Shown here: positions 47,731 to 60,259 of the stretch, piece by piece
Numbering within the stretch: position 1 is the stretch's first letter
How the letters are laid out: each line of letters opens with the position of its first letter
Source: Colletotrichum lupini
Taxonomy: Eukaryota; Ascomycota; Sordariomycetes; Glomerellales; Glomerellaceae
Length of the DNA stretch: 64,000 nt
Direction of reading: 5' to 3'
Assembly (NCBI RefSeq): GCF_023278565.1
Contig: NC_064676.1
Location: forward strand, 1,240,001 to 1,304,000
Notes under the pieces: generated by a model
What the model was told of the DNA's origin: nothing
Database searches by the model: none
What the model saw: the letters and a program-made list of their open reading frames with translations, nothing else
Made by a program: the position numbers and the translations under genes

Positions 47731-50700
47731 TTAAAAAGGAATTAATATACGGGTATTATAAATTAATATACGGGCGTCGCTCTTATATAAATATTACTAT
47801 TTTACTTTTTAATTAGTTTAAAAAAATAGTACCTCTTTATAAAAGCAGTAAAAGTAACTATATTAATATAGCTATTCCTACTATCCTCTCTAACCTAAGC
47901 TCTAGTTTAAGACTTTTAAAAATAAAAATACTATTATAACTTATATACTCGTTTAGAACTACTATATTACCTATTTAAGATTTACAAATTTTAAATAAGC
48001 TAGTAATCTAAGCTTTTATAAATCTTAAATAAGTAAGGCTTTTTTTTATTATATACTTAAGATATATAAAAAGTAAATTATAGTAACGTTTACTTAATTA
48101 CTTTTTTTAACGTAGTTATAATAATTTATTATTATTATAAACTACTTCTTACCAGCTCCGTTTTTTTTAAATACTAAGTTATATTAGCCGTTTATTTATA
48201 TAATTCCTTATTATCCTCCCCTTATTAAAAACGCTAAACTAGCTCTTTATTTATTATTAAAATAAGCTCGATATTTAGTTTTAACTTAGTTAACTTATTT
48301 TTTTTATAAGCTTAGTTAGCGTCGACTTATTCTTATTCTTAAGTAAGTAGCCTCGCTTCTTATTATTAACGCCTTAGCTATTATAAGTAATACGGGCTTA
48401 ATTAGCTAACTAGCCTTTTTTAAATAAGGCTAGTTATAATAAAATAGGTTATACTATATTCTTTAGCTTATTACGGAGGGATATAATAATCTTAGAGTTA
48501 AGGATTTAGTAATATAAATTTAAAAAAAACGTTTTTTAAAAATATTACCGAGGGTATACCTCTTACTTATTAAAAATAGCTAAATTTAATATTTTAGAAT
48601 AGATTTTATAATAATATAAGATACTTAGTTTAATTAAAATAGTATAGTTTAAACTATAGGATCCGAGGGGTTTTAAAAATAGCCTCTTATTGAATAGTAT
48701 TACTTTTTCTATAAGCTAGCTTTATATCCTAATTAAAATAAAATACTTTAAGGAAAGTATTATTTAAAGTTTACTTAAGTATTTAAAGCGAGTACTTATA
48801 TACTCCTAGTTTATAAATACCTCGTCCTCTATATAAACTTAATAAAAACGTAGTTCTTAATTACTAATTATATGCTATATAACGTCGATAAGCCGATATA
48901 AATAACTAAAATTATTTAAAAAATAACCCTTAATATTATTATTACTTAACTTAGTACTAAAAATAACGTAAGTACTAAAGTTCTAGTATTTTTAAATAAA
49001 GTAATAGGCTTATTATACTTTTAAAAATAAGCATATTATATAGAGGTATTAGAAAATTAAGCGTTAGTTATTAAACTTTTTATAGAGCTTAGTCTAGGCT
49101 TTTTTAAAAATATACTTAATTTTAATAAAAACAATAAGCTTTTATATTATAAAGACCCTACGATATATATAAAGGGGGGGCTTATTAATAAGCGTATTAA
49201 TATAAGCTTTATCTTTATTACTTAGCGTAGCTATTATTTATATTAGTAACTAATATCCCTCGTTATTAAACTTATTATTATTATTATTATAGCTACGGTC
49301 CTTAACTTATTTTTACTTAGCCCTAAGTATAATATTAGAGTTAATATAATAAATATAAAGTTATTACTAAACGTCTAGGAACTGCTCGTTTAGTATAACT
49401 TTTATTTACTTATTATAGTTTATAATAATAATAATAAAGTAACGGACTAAGTATTAGTTTATAAGTTAGTAAATACTTATTAAAAGAAACTAAAAACTCT
49501 TTAGTTTCTTATTATTAATAAGGCCGAACGCGGCGTTATAAATAGATTTAAAATAGGTCTACTTATTAGCTTAAAAAAGAGGGAGCTTAAAGTAATTAGT
49601 ATTATAAGTATTATTAAAGCTAATTATTTTAGAGAATCGCTTTTATATTTAAAAATAGTAAAAAAAGGTCTAAATAAGATTAATAAAGTAGTTTAGCTCG
49701 TTATTTACTTATTTTATTATATATAAGATATCTTGCTTATTAAATAGCTTAATTAACGCTATAGTTAGTAAGTATTTAGTTAGTTTCTCTTAGTTTATAC
49801 GAGCCTTAATATTATAAATATCTCGCTAAGTAAATAAGGACTTTAAGAACTACTCTTGAATAATAATATATATATTACGAGCCCGAATCCTAATTCGTTA
49901 GCTTATAGTTTTAATAATATCCTTAATTATTTTAATAAATTTATAATATAAAAAGTATATAGAGGTTTTAAAACTAGGGTTATAATTATACTAATTATAC
50001 TAAGGGTTTAGATAATAACGTAATAGCTACTTATCCTCCTCTTAAGCCTTAGTAATAACTTACTATTTATAACTATATTTATAAAACTTACGTTATTAAA
50101 TACTAGTATTTTATATAAGCTTAGGCTTATTAAACTAATTATATTAAAAAATATATTAAATAATTTAGCCTCGAGCTTTATACCTATTTTGCTTTATAAT
50201 ACTAAATCTATTAGTTCTTATAAAGTTATTAACTTAGTTAAAAAGGGTATTATAAGTTTATTTTAAATTATTAAGAATCGGTAGGTTTAGGATTTAGGTT
50301 ATAAGAGGAGAAGAGGATTAGTTATTTAGAGTATAATAAGAGGTTATAATTTAAAAAGACGCTTTATTTTAAATAGAAGATAGTTATAGGGGTAAATAGG
50401 GTAGTAAATTAACTTAAGGACCCTATATTTATCACTATTAACGGATATATTTTTATTATTAAAGTAATACTATTATTAACTATTAATTAGTCCTAATAAC
50501 CTATTTAATAAACTAAAGAGTATTACTAAACTATTTTATTATAAAATAGGAAAGTTACTAAGACTATTTATTAGGGGGAGAGGGGTTATACTCTAGAAAA
50601 AGCTATAAAAAAGTAGTTTACTAGGTTTTTATTATTCTCTTAGGAAAATAGTAAGTAAAGTATAATATAAGCTCTATATTAAAATAATTATTTATAAAAA

Positions 50701-51160
50701 GTCGTATATTTTATAATATACTAACTAAGAGCTTAGTAATAAAGTCGCGCTACTTTTTAGAATTATTAACTTTATAAAATTAACTAACGCTAGGGTAGCT
50801 ATTTTTTAAAAAAGGAAATAATAATAGTCAACTAAATAATAATAAGAGGCTATAATTAATTAATAATCGCTCTTATAAAAGAGGAAGTCTCTTAATAGGG
50901 GTATTACTTTAAAATTAGTCCTAGGGAACGTCTCTAACTCTAATTATAAAAGCTATTGTAAATAAATATTATAAGTTAGATTTCGAGGCTTAATAATATA
51001 ACTTAAGTATAAAAGGAATAAAAGAATAAAAGCTTAGGATACTTTATAAGTATCTAGTAAAATTTAACTATACTAATAATTCTTTTTTAAACTAATTAAA
51101 AAATAGAATAGTAACGCCCGTATATTAATTTACGACGCCCGTATATTAATTCCCCCTTAA
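47731..51160. mobile_element. probable TIR DNA transposon inside the copia element
   Basis: The two ends are inverted copies over about 80-95 bp. They start at TTAA, then a G-rich run, AATTAATATACGGG, a second AATTAATATACGGGCGT, and further in TTTTTAATTAGTTTAAAAAA. TTAA lies at both outer limits (47731-47734 and 51157-51160) and could be the target duplication. A piggyBac-like TTAA insertion is possible but the TIR itself does not match what I know of that family. The internal 3.2 kb is RIP-ruined and I could not recognise a transposase. Confidence 0.55.
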
Positions 51161-51450
51161 AAATAGGGGCATAACCTAACTTTTTATAAGTTTAATAACG
51201 TTAGTATTTATTATTAATATATAAACTTAAGAAGTACGTACTATTTAAATAGTTATTAAGAGCGCTCTTAATATATTTAAAGTATTTATAACTAAATAAG
51301 AGAAGTAAAAGTACTAGTTTATATTAAACTTTAGTACTAAAAATAGTACTAAGAGGGTTCGTTATTAAGGATTAGTTTCATAAACGATAATAATTAAAAA
51401 AGTATTATATATATAGTTAACTACTTTATACCCTTTAAAAAGAAGTAAGA

Positions 51451-51636
51451 GAGGGGGCTATAAACCTACTTTATTTTTTTAACTTTTTTAAAAAAAGTCT
51501 TCTTTTTTTTGTTTTTTTTTATTTAAAAAATAAATAAAAGAGGGGGCTATAAACCTTTTTTATTTATATTATTTTTTTAAAAAATAAGGACGTTTTTTTA
51601 ACTTTTAAAAAGGAGCGAGGGAGGGGGCTATAAACC
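51451..51636 (+). repeat. three spaced copies of GAGGGGGCTATAAACC
   Basis: Copies start at 51451, 51540 and 51621, with spacings of 89 and 81 bp and similar T-rich spacers. They lie in the 3' internal part of the copia element, not far before its polypurine tract. They look like a decayed minisatellite. Confidence 0.7.
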
Positions 51637-52372
51637 CTCTTTATTTTTATTACTTTCCTAAGTAAGTTATTTAGTTATAAGGCTATTACTTATTTAATAA
51701 AGTAATTAAATTAATATTAAATAAATAAGGCCGTATTATAATTAAAATATAAAACGAGGGAATATTATTTACTTATTTTAAGCTCGTAAGAGGGGCTAGG
51801 GGAGCTATTATTCTCCTTTAAGGCCGTAGTTTTATATTTATATTTCTTAGCCTCCCGCGCTATAATAATACGAGCGCAGTTTTTAACTAATTATTTTAAT
51901 AATATTTAAATAAAAACGATATTATTAATAAAAATCTTTTTTTAATAATATATATATATAAAACCGTAAGTATAAAAATAAAAAGTAAGAGTATATATAT
52001 ATAATAATAATATAAATATAGGTTAAAAAGGGAAAGAAAGTTAGTATTATAAGTAATAATAAGAAATTTATATATTTATTACCCTTAACTTATAAGTTAA
52101 TTATTTAGTTAATAAAAAGCCGTTCCTTAATTATACTTTTTATTGATAATATAGCTTTAAAATTACTTATAATAACGAATATAAAAATTGATCTATAATT
52201 AATTTACTCTTTATTTATAACTCTATATATAAACCGATTTATTTTATAATTCTTTTTATAAATAGATTCTTATATAGTAATATTTAGTTTTTTACTTTTA
52301 GCGGACCTTTTTATAATAATATAAATAGTTAAGTACGCTTTTTTTATAAATATATATTCGTTTAGGGGGGTA

Positions 52373-52554
52373 TATTATAATAACTTTAATTATTTATAAA
52401 CTTATTATACGTTACGTAACTTTAGTTATATAATTACCGAGGCCTATTTCGCTTATACTTTTTATATTAGAGCGAGCTTTATACTTATTTCCTATTTCTA
52501 ATAGATAACTATTCTCTTTATATACGTTAATACCCCTATAGTAACTTTACGATA
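52373..52554 (+). repeat. right LTR of the copia element
   Basis: 182 bp, partner of the left LTR. It is followed by the second GGATC copy at 52555-52559 and preceded by the polypurine tract. Confidence 0.92.
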
Positions 52555-52559
52555 GGATC

Positions 52560-54379
52560 GTATTTAATAAGGTTACAAATCTATATGAATATATACCCGG
52601 AAAGTGCATATAAGCAGTCATACCATCGCGTGGATAATGCACTCTTCTAGAAGGATAAGCTCGTTAGTAGCGGTAAGCGCCTCGAATCTTGGACTAGTCC
52701 GGAGCTACTCGCCCAGTATGAGCCCGCTCGGCGCCGAAACCTGGATCGGGTCCGATCTAGAGTGGGGATAAATCGGCCGAGGTTACGGGAAACCCAGCCC
52801 GTTAAAATGCTTCATGTGGTACAAATCATTGAGAAAAGGCCTATTTTGACATTATGATTGGCCAAGACGCAGTCGGTATTGTTTCATCCTTAAATCGGGG
52901 TTTCTTCTTTTCTCAGTGGCACTGTGGTGTTCTGCATGAATGCGTAGTAACTCTCCGTTTTCGAAATCGAAAACACCGGGTTAGGATACAAGTGCCATGC
53001 CGGTGTTACGAACTTTGCAAGCTCCGTCTTTGAAAAATGCTATGTGGGATTTCCTTGTCGCGTAGATTCGCTTTCATGAAGATTTTGAGAGTGTTTGCAG
53101 CTCCAATGTCAGGATCTTACTTGTTGTTCTCCTTTGAGGAGCAACGTGTAAGACGAGTCTACATTTCCTGTATGTCCAGTCAGCAGCCCTCATCTGCCGG
53201 TTGTGAGGCTGCATGTCCGGTGATGGTTTGGCTGCGATCGGGGTTTGGTAGAGAATCGCGGGAGTGTGTAAGACAATGTTCTGGTGCATTCGTCCAATTT
53301 CAGTGTAGGTCGCGAGCACAGACTCCACGTGTACAAGTGATTGCTAGTTGAGCAGATCGATTTTTCGGAGGTCCATAGATGAACGAGCGTTCGTCCTGGT
53401 TTGTGTCTTGCAGAGCAAATAAACAATGCACTAATAATTCCAGGAGAGACAATGGTGCTGCAGATCCAACTGTGCGTACTCTGCATAACCCTCGGAAATT
53501 TCTTGGCATCTCAGACACACCATCGGTGACCATGGTGCCAGACCTTTCAGCTAAGGTAGCTGAACACACACACGGCCCCTACACACCAGGGTAGGTAGTC
53601 TGGACTCGGCCAGATGTCTAGCTCCGTGAACACAGGGACGGGAAACCAGGATGACAGTACGCTACGCGCGTCAGTGAACTCGAGCGTATTCGTTCCATCG
53701 GGCTTTTGTTAAAGCACGAGGTAAAGGGATCATCGCCATCGGTAGTCCGTCTACACCGCGCCCAGTTTGTCTCCACGTTACTTCCGGTCCGCTGAGCTGA
53801 CGCTCCACGCGGCCAACGGACGCCCCTGACAAGTGCTGTCATTTAGCGGCACAACGCATCAGCCGAAGACCCAAGTGCCAATCATCAACCCAGGCTCATT
53901 TCGGTAGAAGTCGGTGTGGTTGCCAACGGAAGAGCCGCAGCGCTTCGATAGAGGCGATTTTCCCACCCTACATGACGTAGAGATGGCCAGGCACAGGCCC
54001 AGCAAGCTCACCCGTCTTGGCTTTGAGCCGACTTGCCGGTTTTTCGTGGGGAACTTAAGAGCCCCTTCACATCCACATTGCCCATTCGGTCCAGCCAGTC
54101 GCCTACTACGTAGTTCGAGACATTTGCTCTTGACGTCAACAAAACAGGGAATCTAGTGGGAAACGAGGTCTACCACTTTTTCCGGCTCCTCAATGATCTC
54201 ACCTATGGCTGGACGCAGCTAGAAGCTACTCAAATCGGACCAAAACGTCAACACAGCGGAAGCTATATGAGCTCCGTACAGCTGCCCAGAATGTTTAGAT
54301 GATTTTAAAGTTTTGCTCCACACTGATTTTCATCTCCAACCTGCGGACTTTATCTCATCACAATCGTTTGCGCGATACA
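52560..54379. other. intergenic, no gene recognised
   Basis: Normal base composition returns immediately after the copia target duplication. Open frames at 53037-53594 and 53618-53842 overlap in several frames and carry no motif. The last few hundred bases should hold the phosphatase promoter. Confidence 0.5.
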
Positions 54380-55804
54380 ATGGCTCGCCAACAGAGTCTG
54401 AGCTCGAAGCTCATCCAACTGCTGCCCTTCGTTGCCTACTCTTCGGCATCAGCATTGTACTCTACCTATAGCTTCAACCCGCTGACACATCTGGGAGGCA
54501 TTGCCCCTTACTTCGAATCACAAGACCCTCAATCATCACCCGACGCGCCACAGGGATGCAAAGCAGAACGTGCAGCTTACCTGGTTCGACATGCAGCCAT
54601 TTACGCAAACGACTTCGACTTCGAAGAGTACATCGAGCCCTTCCTCGAAAAGCTGGGCAACAAGACGAGCATCGAATGGAGCAAGATCCCTTACCTGAAC
54701 TTCTTGTCGGGCTGGGAGGCACCAGTGTCTGAGGCTGAGGCCGAGATCTTGACACGGGTTGGGAGACTTGAAGCGACTCAACTCGGCGTCGACCTCGAGT
54801 TCAGATACCCCATCCTCAGACTCCCCAAAAGAGTATGGACCTCTTCCGCAGAGAGGACAGAAAAGTCTGCCCAGTCTCTCGTGCGCGGGCTCGAGACCGA
54901 CGACAACACCATGAACGTCGTCAGCATCTACGAATCGGAGGAGTCAGGCGCAGACAGCTTGACGCCTTACAAGGCCTGCCCGGCTTACTCTTCCTCTGCG
55001 GGCAGCAAACAGTCTGCCGTCTACCAGGAAAAGTTCACGAAACCCATCATTGCCCGCTTCAATGACTTGGCCCCAGAGTTCAACTTCACGACGAACGACA
55101 TCTTTGGCATGCAGCAACTTTGCGGATACGAGACCGTCATCCGCGGAAAGTCTCCTTTTTGCAACTTGGAGCTCTTCACCCCCGACGATTGGCTCGCCTG
55201 GGAGTACACGGAAGACGTCCGCTACCACTACAACGTCGGTTATGGAGCCGAGGCGTCTGGATATGTCGGTCTCCCCTGGCTGAACGCCACCGCAAACCTG
55301 CTCATGGGTGACTCAAGCGATGAGGACATCTATGTTAGCTTCACTCACCGTGAACTGCCTCCTATGGTCATCGTTGCGATGGGTCTTTTCAACAACTCTG
55401 AGTTTGGTGGCAGCGAGGCTTCCATCAACGACACTATGCCGCTTGACCGCATCAATTACCGCCGTGCATGGAAGGCCTCCAGCATCCTGCCATTCCTTGG
55501 CAACATTGCCGTTGAGCGTCTGAACTGCACCGGCGCCTATGGGTACGATAATGGCGACTACTACCGTGTGCTGGTAAACAGCGCACCCCAACCCCTTCCT
55601 GATTGCGCCGATGGCCCCGGCACTTCCTGCTCCAGAAAGGGTTTCGAGACGTATTTGCAAGATAGAGTGGACCAGTTCTCTGGCTTCTCCGAGAAGTGTG
55701 GTGTCGAGTACAAGAACAGTACCGACGTCCTGTCGATTTATACAGATGCCGCGGTTGGCAATGGAACCACAGTGGGCAAGCGTTATGAGCCATTCCTTAA
55801 TTAA
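54380..55804 (+). CDS. secreted histidine-acid-phosphatase-family protein
   Basis: Single exon, 474 residues from ATG 54380. An in-frame ATG at 54299 would add 27 residues before the signal peptide and is less likely. Residues ~1-27 are a signal peptide (SKLIQLLPFVAYSSASALYS), and several NxS/T sites (NKTS, NFTT, NATA, NCTG) suggest glycosylation. The fold marks of branch-2 histidine phosphatases are recognisable but altered. The RHGxRxP box reads YLVRHAAIYAND, keeping Arg-His but not the Gly and second Arg. RVWTSSAERTEKSAQS is the second Arg block. The HD/HAE proton-donor box reads SFTHRELPP. It may be an extracellular phosphomonoesterase or phytase relative with changed or lost activity. 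Confidence 0.85.
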   Translation: MARQQSLSSKLIQLLPFVAYSSASALYSTYSFNPLTHLGGIAPYFESQDPQSSPDAPQGCKAERAAYLVRHAAIYANDFDFEEYIEPFLEKLGNKTSIEWSKIPYLNFLSGWEAPVSEAEAEILTRVGRLEATQLGVDLEFRYPILRLPKRVWTSSAERTEKSAQSLVRGLETDDNTMNVVSIYESEESGADSLTPYKACPAYSSSAGSKQSAVYQEKFTKPIIARFNDLAPEFNFTTNDIFGMQQLCGYETVIRGKSPFCNLELFTPDDWLAWEYTEDVRYHYNVGYGAEASGYVGLPWLNATANLLMGDSSDEDIYVSFTHRELPPMVIVAMGLFNNSEFGGSEASINDTMPLDRINYRRAWKASSILPFLGNIAVERLNCTGAYGYDNGDYYRVLVNSAPQPLPDCADGPGTSCSRKGFETYLQDRVDQFSGFSEKCGVEYKNSTDVLSIYTDAAVGNGTTVGKRYEPFLN

Positions 55805-56121
55805 ACATAGCGTAGCATGACCTGTAATCATAGTATTAATTAATGTCTCATCCTTAATTTGATATCCAACCTGGTGGAACTCCGCATTGTTAACTTCCTT
55901 CTTTGTCCCCGACTAGCCAGCAGGAAACCGCATCTGATGTTATTCCTGGCTTCTTACACCAAACATCATGCGGGTCATCCAAGAACGCAACCAAAGCCAC
56001 AATCTCCGCGTCGTCATAGCATAAGACAAGATGTAAAGCATAATTCGGTCGGTGACTCTAGAAGTGTCAATCGTCTTATAGTTTTTGAAATATTAGCAAT
56101 TGCACTCTTGTCTATTCGTTG
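55805..56121. other. 3' flank between phosphatase and monooxygenase genes
   Basis: Convergent genes meet here. A possible extra 3' exon of the monooxygenase (56057-55890, after a CTTCTAG acceptor) is open in frame but not family-like, so I left it out. Confidence 0.4.
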
Positions 56122-57022
56122 TTACAAGGCGCTTACCATTGGATTCTTGCCCCCGCTCCTCTGCACCCATTCAAAAGCTCGAGGTATGACAGCCCCCTCA
56201 TACCTGTCGCAAGCCTGTATTATGTCGGCCTCTTTCAGCTCTTCCGTCGTCTTTGCCGTCTCTGCTAATCGGACTAGTAACGGCAAGGCATCGGCCGTAT
56301 CTCGCATGGCTTGGTTACCACCCATTCCCCTGTTGATGTCAGTTCCGGAATCCTGCATGGCCTATCGAAGGGTTTACCTTGAGGGAAACATTGAGTGTAT
56401 AGAATCTCCTATGAGCCATATGTGCGGGTTCCCAAGCCGTTTGTCATCAGCTGATGTAACTAATTTGCGCCAGTTCGTCGACGGACGGGAGGACACTCGC
56501 GGTGCCCCGTAGTACATCTCTTGACCCCGGAAAACTCCAATTATATATCGGCTGTGGAGAGAAACATGTAAGTAATACATTTCGAACTTGAAGCAGGCTT
56601 TGCGGAAACACCCTTACTGTTCTGGGGACCAGTCCCAAAAGAGATGGTCAACGGCATCCCACTTTTCTGCTTGCGACAAAGATTCGAAGCTGCGTGAGGT
56701 CGCCATGCGATCGACGAAGAATCCAACACCGAGCATACACGACGCTAGCTCTTCTTCATTTTCGGCATCTGCATTTTCAAAACGAGCTGTCATGTCACCG
56801 GGCATATAGACTAGAAAGATGATTATTGGCACAAATTCCAACCCAATTACCTCAAATGATTCCACAGTGACCAAATACCTTGGAAATACAGGGTCTTTCC
56901 ATCTTGTAAAGTAGCTATGGGTGAGCTCGGATCCGGTGACAGGCGGCGGCAAACTGACAATGGAAGGTCGCATCTAGTCAAGAAGGACCTAAAAGAGCTT
57001 AATTCCTCGATGTTGTTTAGTC

Positions 57023-60000
57023 TAGCGCTTATACCCAAACAAACAAATCAAATATGAGGTTCATATTTGATTATTTAATTGATTTCTCGCGCTATATTTG
57101 ATTGTTTGACTTATTTAATAAATAATTAATTGATTTGACTGATTTCCTAATTAGGAATTAAATAAAGCTACTGCGAAAGTCCTTATAGTACTGACTTATA
57201 GACTTAACCTCGATTAGCTCTTTTAATTAAAAAATTAACCTCTTATTTTTGTAGTACTACTACGAAGCTAGTTCTTAAGATATTAGACCTCTTTTAGTCT
57301 AGAGGATCTTATTAATAATCGCTATAAAGTTAAAGTTAACTTCGCGAGGCTAAATACCCTCTCGTAGTTTATTACTATTATAAGGATCGTAAAAATATTA
57401 AGCGTAAGCTTACTTAACGTTAGATAGGTTAGCTAATAGTTAATTTATTATTAAATTAAGTTAAGGACCGGCTAAGGGATAATCTATAAGTAATATTAAT
57501 TAAGCTTAGGCGCGTAGTTAATTACTACCTTTATTATTCGAGATATTAACTATTATTAATACTACGAGTCTTTTATAATACTCTTTAAAATCGTAAGGGT
57601 AGTAAAAGTAGCTTATAACTATCGTAGCGAAGGAGGAGAACTTAAATAACGAGGAGGAGGAGGACTTACTATCTCGTGTATATACTATTTTTATTAATAA
57701 TCGTAGAGCCCCTTTTTCGTATTAAATAGTTAGTAGCTCTACTCGGGCGTATCCTACCTCTTTTTTAACTATTTTAATCCTTGCTTAGGGTAAAGAATAA
57801 TTACTATAATATAGAGCGGAGAGTTGCCTAACTTAGTATAATACTTATTAAGGACCTACTAAGTATTAATAACTAATAGTTAGAAGTATCCTCGCGAGTT
57901 AAAATTATTACTAAGAAGTAGCTCTGCCCGCTCCCTAAGTATATACTTAAACTAAATATAACGAGGGATACTACTTAAGGTTAGAGGTTAAGAAAGAGGT
58001 TAGGATATAAATTAATAACGAGCTAACTGCTAACGAGGTAGTATTACTTATATTAATTACGATTATAACGCTACGATTTAAAAAGCCGTGAGAACTATCT
58101 CTTCTTTAGAAAGTTTATTATATAACCTCTTTTACTCCTCGAGACGGTTAATAAAATACTCGAGACTTATTATTACTTCTTATAAATAGCTATAACCGTC
58201 TCCTTTACCCCAGCCCTAGTATCTTATTATTTAAAAATAAAGTAGCTTAAGTACTGCCTTTAGCTTAGCTAATAGCTACTAGTCGTTATTATTAAAAACG
58301 TCCTTAATAAAGATCCGTTACTTTAAATCCCTATAAGCTCGATTAGTTACTAAGAAGGTATAGATCTACTTTCTTTTTTATAAAGAGCGCTATATTATAA
58401 AGTATATCGAATTCTATTTTATATTATTATTAAGCGTTAGTATAAGCTCTTGCGACGACTCTTCGAAAAGAGTAAATATATCGTTCTCGTCGGTCTTATT
58501 ACTAACCTTAAGGAAGGCTTTATATCGTTAAGGTAACGAGTAAATAAATTTAACGACGTTCTAAAGCTTATTAATAGGGCCCCTTGTGCGCTAAAGGTTA
58601 AGATCTTTTTAAAGTTATTTAGTATTAATTAATATATCTAATTCTTATTCGAATACCTCTTTATTATTACTAAATAGAAAGGCCCTACTAACGAGGTTAA
58701 GGATATAACTATAGTACCTAATCTTCTAGTTAAGAACATCTTCCTAGGTATAGGTATAAGATAATATAAGATATAAGTAACCTAGGTAAGTGTCGTTATT
58801 TAAGGCATTGTTATAAATAATTGCCCCGACTTAATTACCTAATTCTTAGTCGTCTATTATAGACTTTATAGTCTAGGTAATATTAGCCCTATCGTAGGCA
58901 CTATGCTATTGTTATAGAGCAATAAGGTATTATATTTATTACTTAGTATAGTTTAAAAAGTGAATAAAGACGGCAATAATAGCATTCTACGTTAATATGG
59001 TTTATAGATCGAATAATAAGTAGACTTTCGTTATTAACCTCCGGATCTCTGCCCTAATTATATCTTTCTTCTTAGTAAAGATCCTACTTAGCTCTTTTCT
59101 TATACTTCTATATAATAATAAGAGTTCGTTAGTAGTACTATAATCTAACTAATAGAGGAGGGCCCGGAGGTAAGGATCTTAGAAAGTTATAAATAGGCTA
59201 TTATTATTAATAATATACCCGATTACCAATTCCTTAATTCTCGTTACCTAGCCCTTCGTAATAGTACTAGAGGTAAGTTTCTATCTCTTTAGCGCAGAGT
59301 CGTATTCTAAAAATTCTAATAAATATAATAACTCGCTAGAGCTTAGATCTATTACTTAGTATTTTAACCTTAAATAAGTCGTCGCTAAGCTCGTAACTAT
59401 TACTTTAAAATAAGTAATAATACCTATTTTATTATAGTAATAATAAAACTAAAAGACTTTACTTTAACTATTTTTATTATAAATCTCTCGAGCAAAGACC
59501 CCCTCTAAGCAGATCTACGACTTCCTTAGCCTTATGCCCTTTTATAATATTAAATCGTTATTAATAAAAGTCCTCCCTTTCTAAATTGCTTTTAAAAGGG
59601 CGAGGAGGTTATTACGATTCTCGAGGTTAGTTAATAATACGAGGCTAGCGTTAGTTAGGGTCTATAGCTACGAAGTAATCCGAAGTAGCTACTGCGCACT
59701 AAAAATCGTATAACTTATTACTAATTAATTAATTACGATATAGTAAATCGATTAATATATAATTTAATTAATTTCGATAATAATTATAGTAGTTATAAAG
59801 GGTTAGAAGTAGTAGTACGTAACTTCATTAGTTTTATTAATATTAAAAAAAGGGGGTACTAGTTAACTAGTACAGGTTTTTTAAATTCTTAGATATAGTA
59901 GGATACTAAATCTAGCGCTCTATACTACTTAGGCTTTTTTTTTTTATAATAATTACTAATAATCTATTTAGTTAAGTAGTATAATACCGAACTTATAGTT

Positions 60001-60259
60001 ATAAATAAGGAGTCGTAGGTTCGAATCCTACCGTAGGTATTTATGTTCCTAATCACGAACTTCTATAGGGCGTGGTCGGGAACATTGATTTTTAATTAGC
60101 CCGGCCCCGGATTTTCCTTTTTCCGCGCGATCTTATATTTAATTAAATATATTAAATATAGGGCCTCACGATATTTAATTATTTAACTTACTGAAATTCC
60201 TATATTTAACTATTTATTTGACTTATTTGTTTGATTGATTTGAATGGGTATGTGCGCTA
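57023..60259 (+). mobile_element. hAT-superfamily DNA transposon, RIP-mutated
   Basis: 3237 bp with an 8-bp target duplication GTTTAGTC at 57015-57022 and 60260-60267. Ends are TAGCGC...GCGCTA, fitting the hAT 5'-YAGNG rule. Inverted termini share TAGCGC, two variable bases, ATACCCA, followed by clustered CAAATCAA-type subterminal repeats on both sides. Near 58820-58900 the + strand gives an NNCPDLIT*FLVV-like reading, comparable to the DGWTSPN...LGVV block of fungal hAT transposases. The body is AT-rich with few CA/TG and no long open frame, so it is inactive. Confidence 0.87.
59962..60040 (+). tRNA. tRNA-like relic with intact B box (possible SINE head)
   Basis: The T arm is perfect: GTAGG-TTCGAAT-CCTAC, containing the Pol III B box GGTTCGAATCC. 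An A-box-like TAGTTAAGTAG starts at 59969. The 3' acceptor strand CGTAGGT pairs with ATCTATT at 59962-59968 if C-to-T changes are allowed. The anticodon loop would be CTTATAG (UAU), but D and anticodon stems pair poorly. It is a decayed tRNA gene, or the tRNA-derived head of a SINE, inside the hAT element. Confidence 0.4.

Larger units (their letters stand above)
32024..52554 (+). mobile_element. Ty1/copia LTR retrotransposon, RIP-mutated, carrying nested insertions
   Basis: Flanked by 182-bp LTRs and a 5-bp target duplication GGATC (32019-32023 and 52555-52559). LTR ends are TGTCGTA and TACGATA, an imperfect TG...CA pair after RIP. A purine tract AGGGGGG (52364-52370) sits 2 bp before the right LTR, giving + orientation. 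RIP-degraded pol reads in the + sense: gag-pre-integrase near 34000-34480, then RT interrupted at 36272 and resuming at 45831. The RT catalytic motif survives as FYINNIL for FYVDDIL near 46147, and the RNase H motif as ITEAELL near 46780. After removing the nested gypsy element (9553 bp plus duplication) and the TIR element (3430 bp), about 7.5 kb remains. Nearly all CA/TG dinucleotides are gone and no long open frame survives, so it is dead. Confidence 0.9.

Noticed and set aside
53037..53842. Set of open frames right of the copia element
   Set aside because: Five mutually overlapping frames on both strands without any recognisable motif.
55890..56057. Extra last exon of the FAD monooxygenase after a CTTCTAG acceptor
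   Set aside because: Open and in phase, but the residues do not look like the family's C-terminus; the simpler model ends at 56122.
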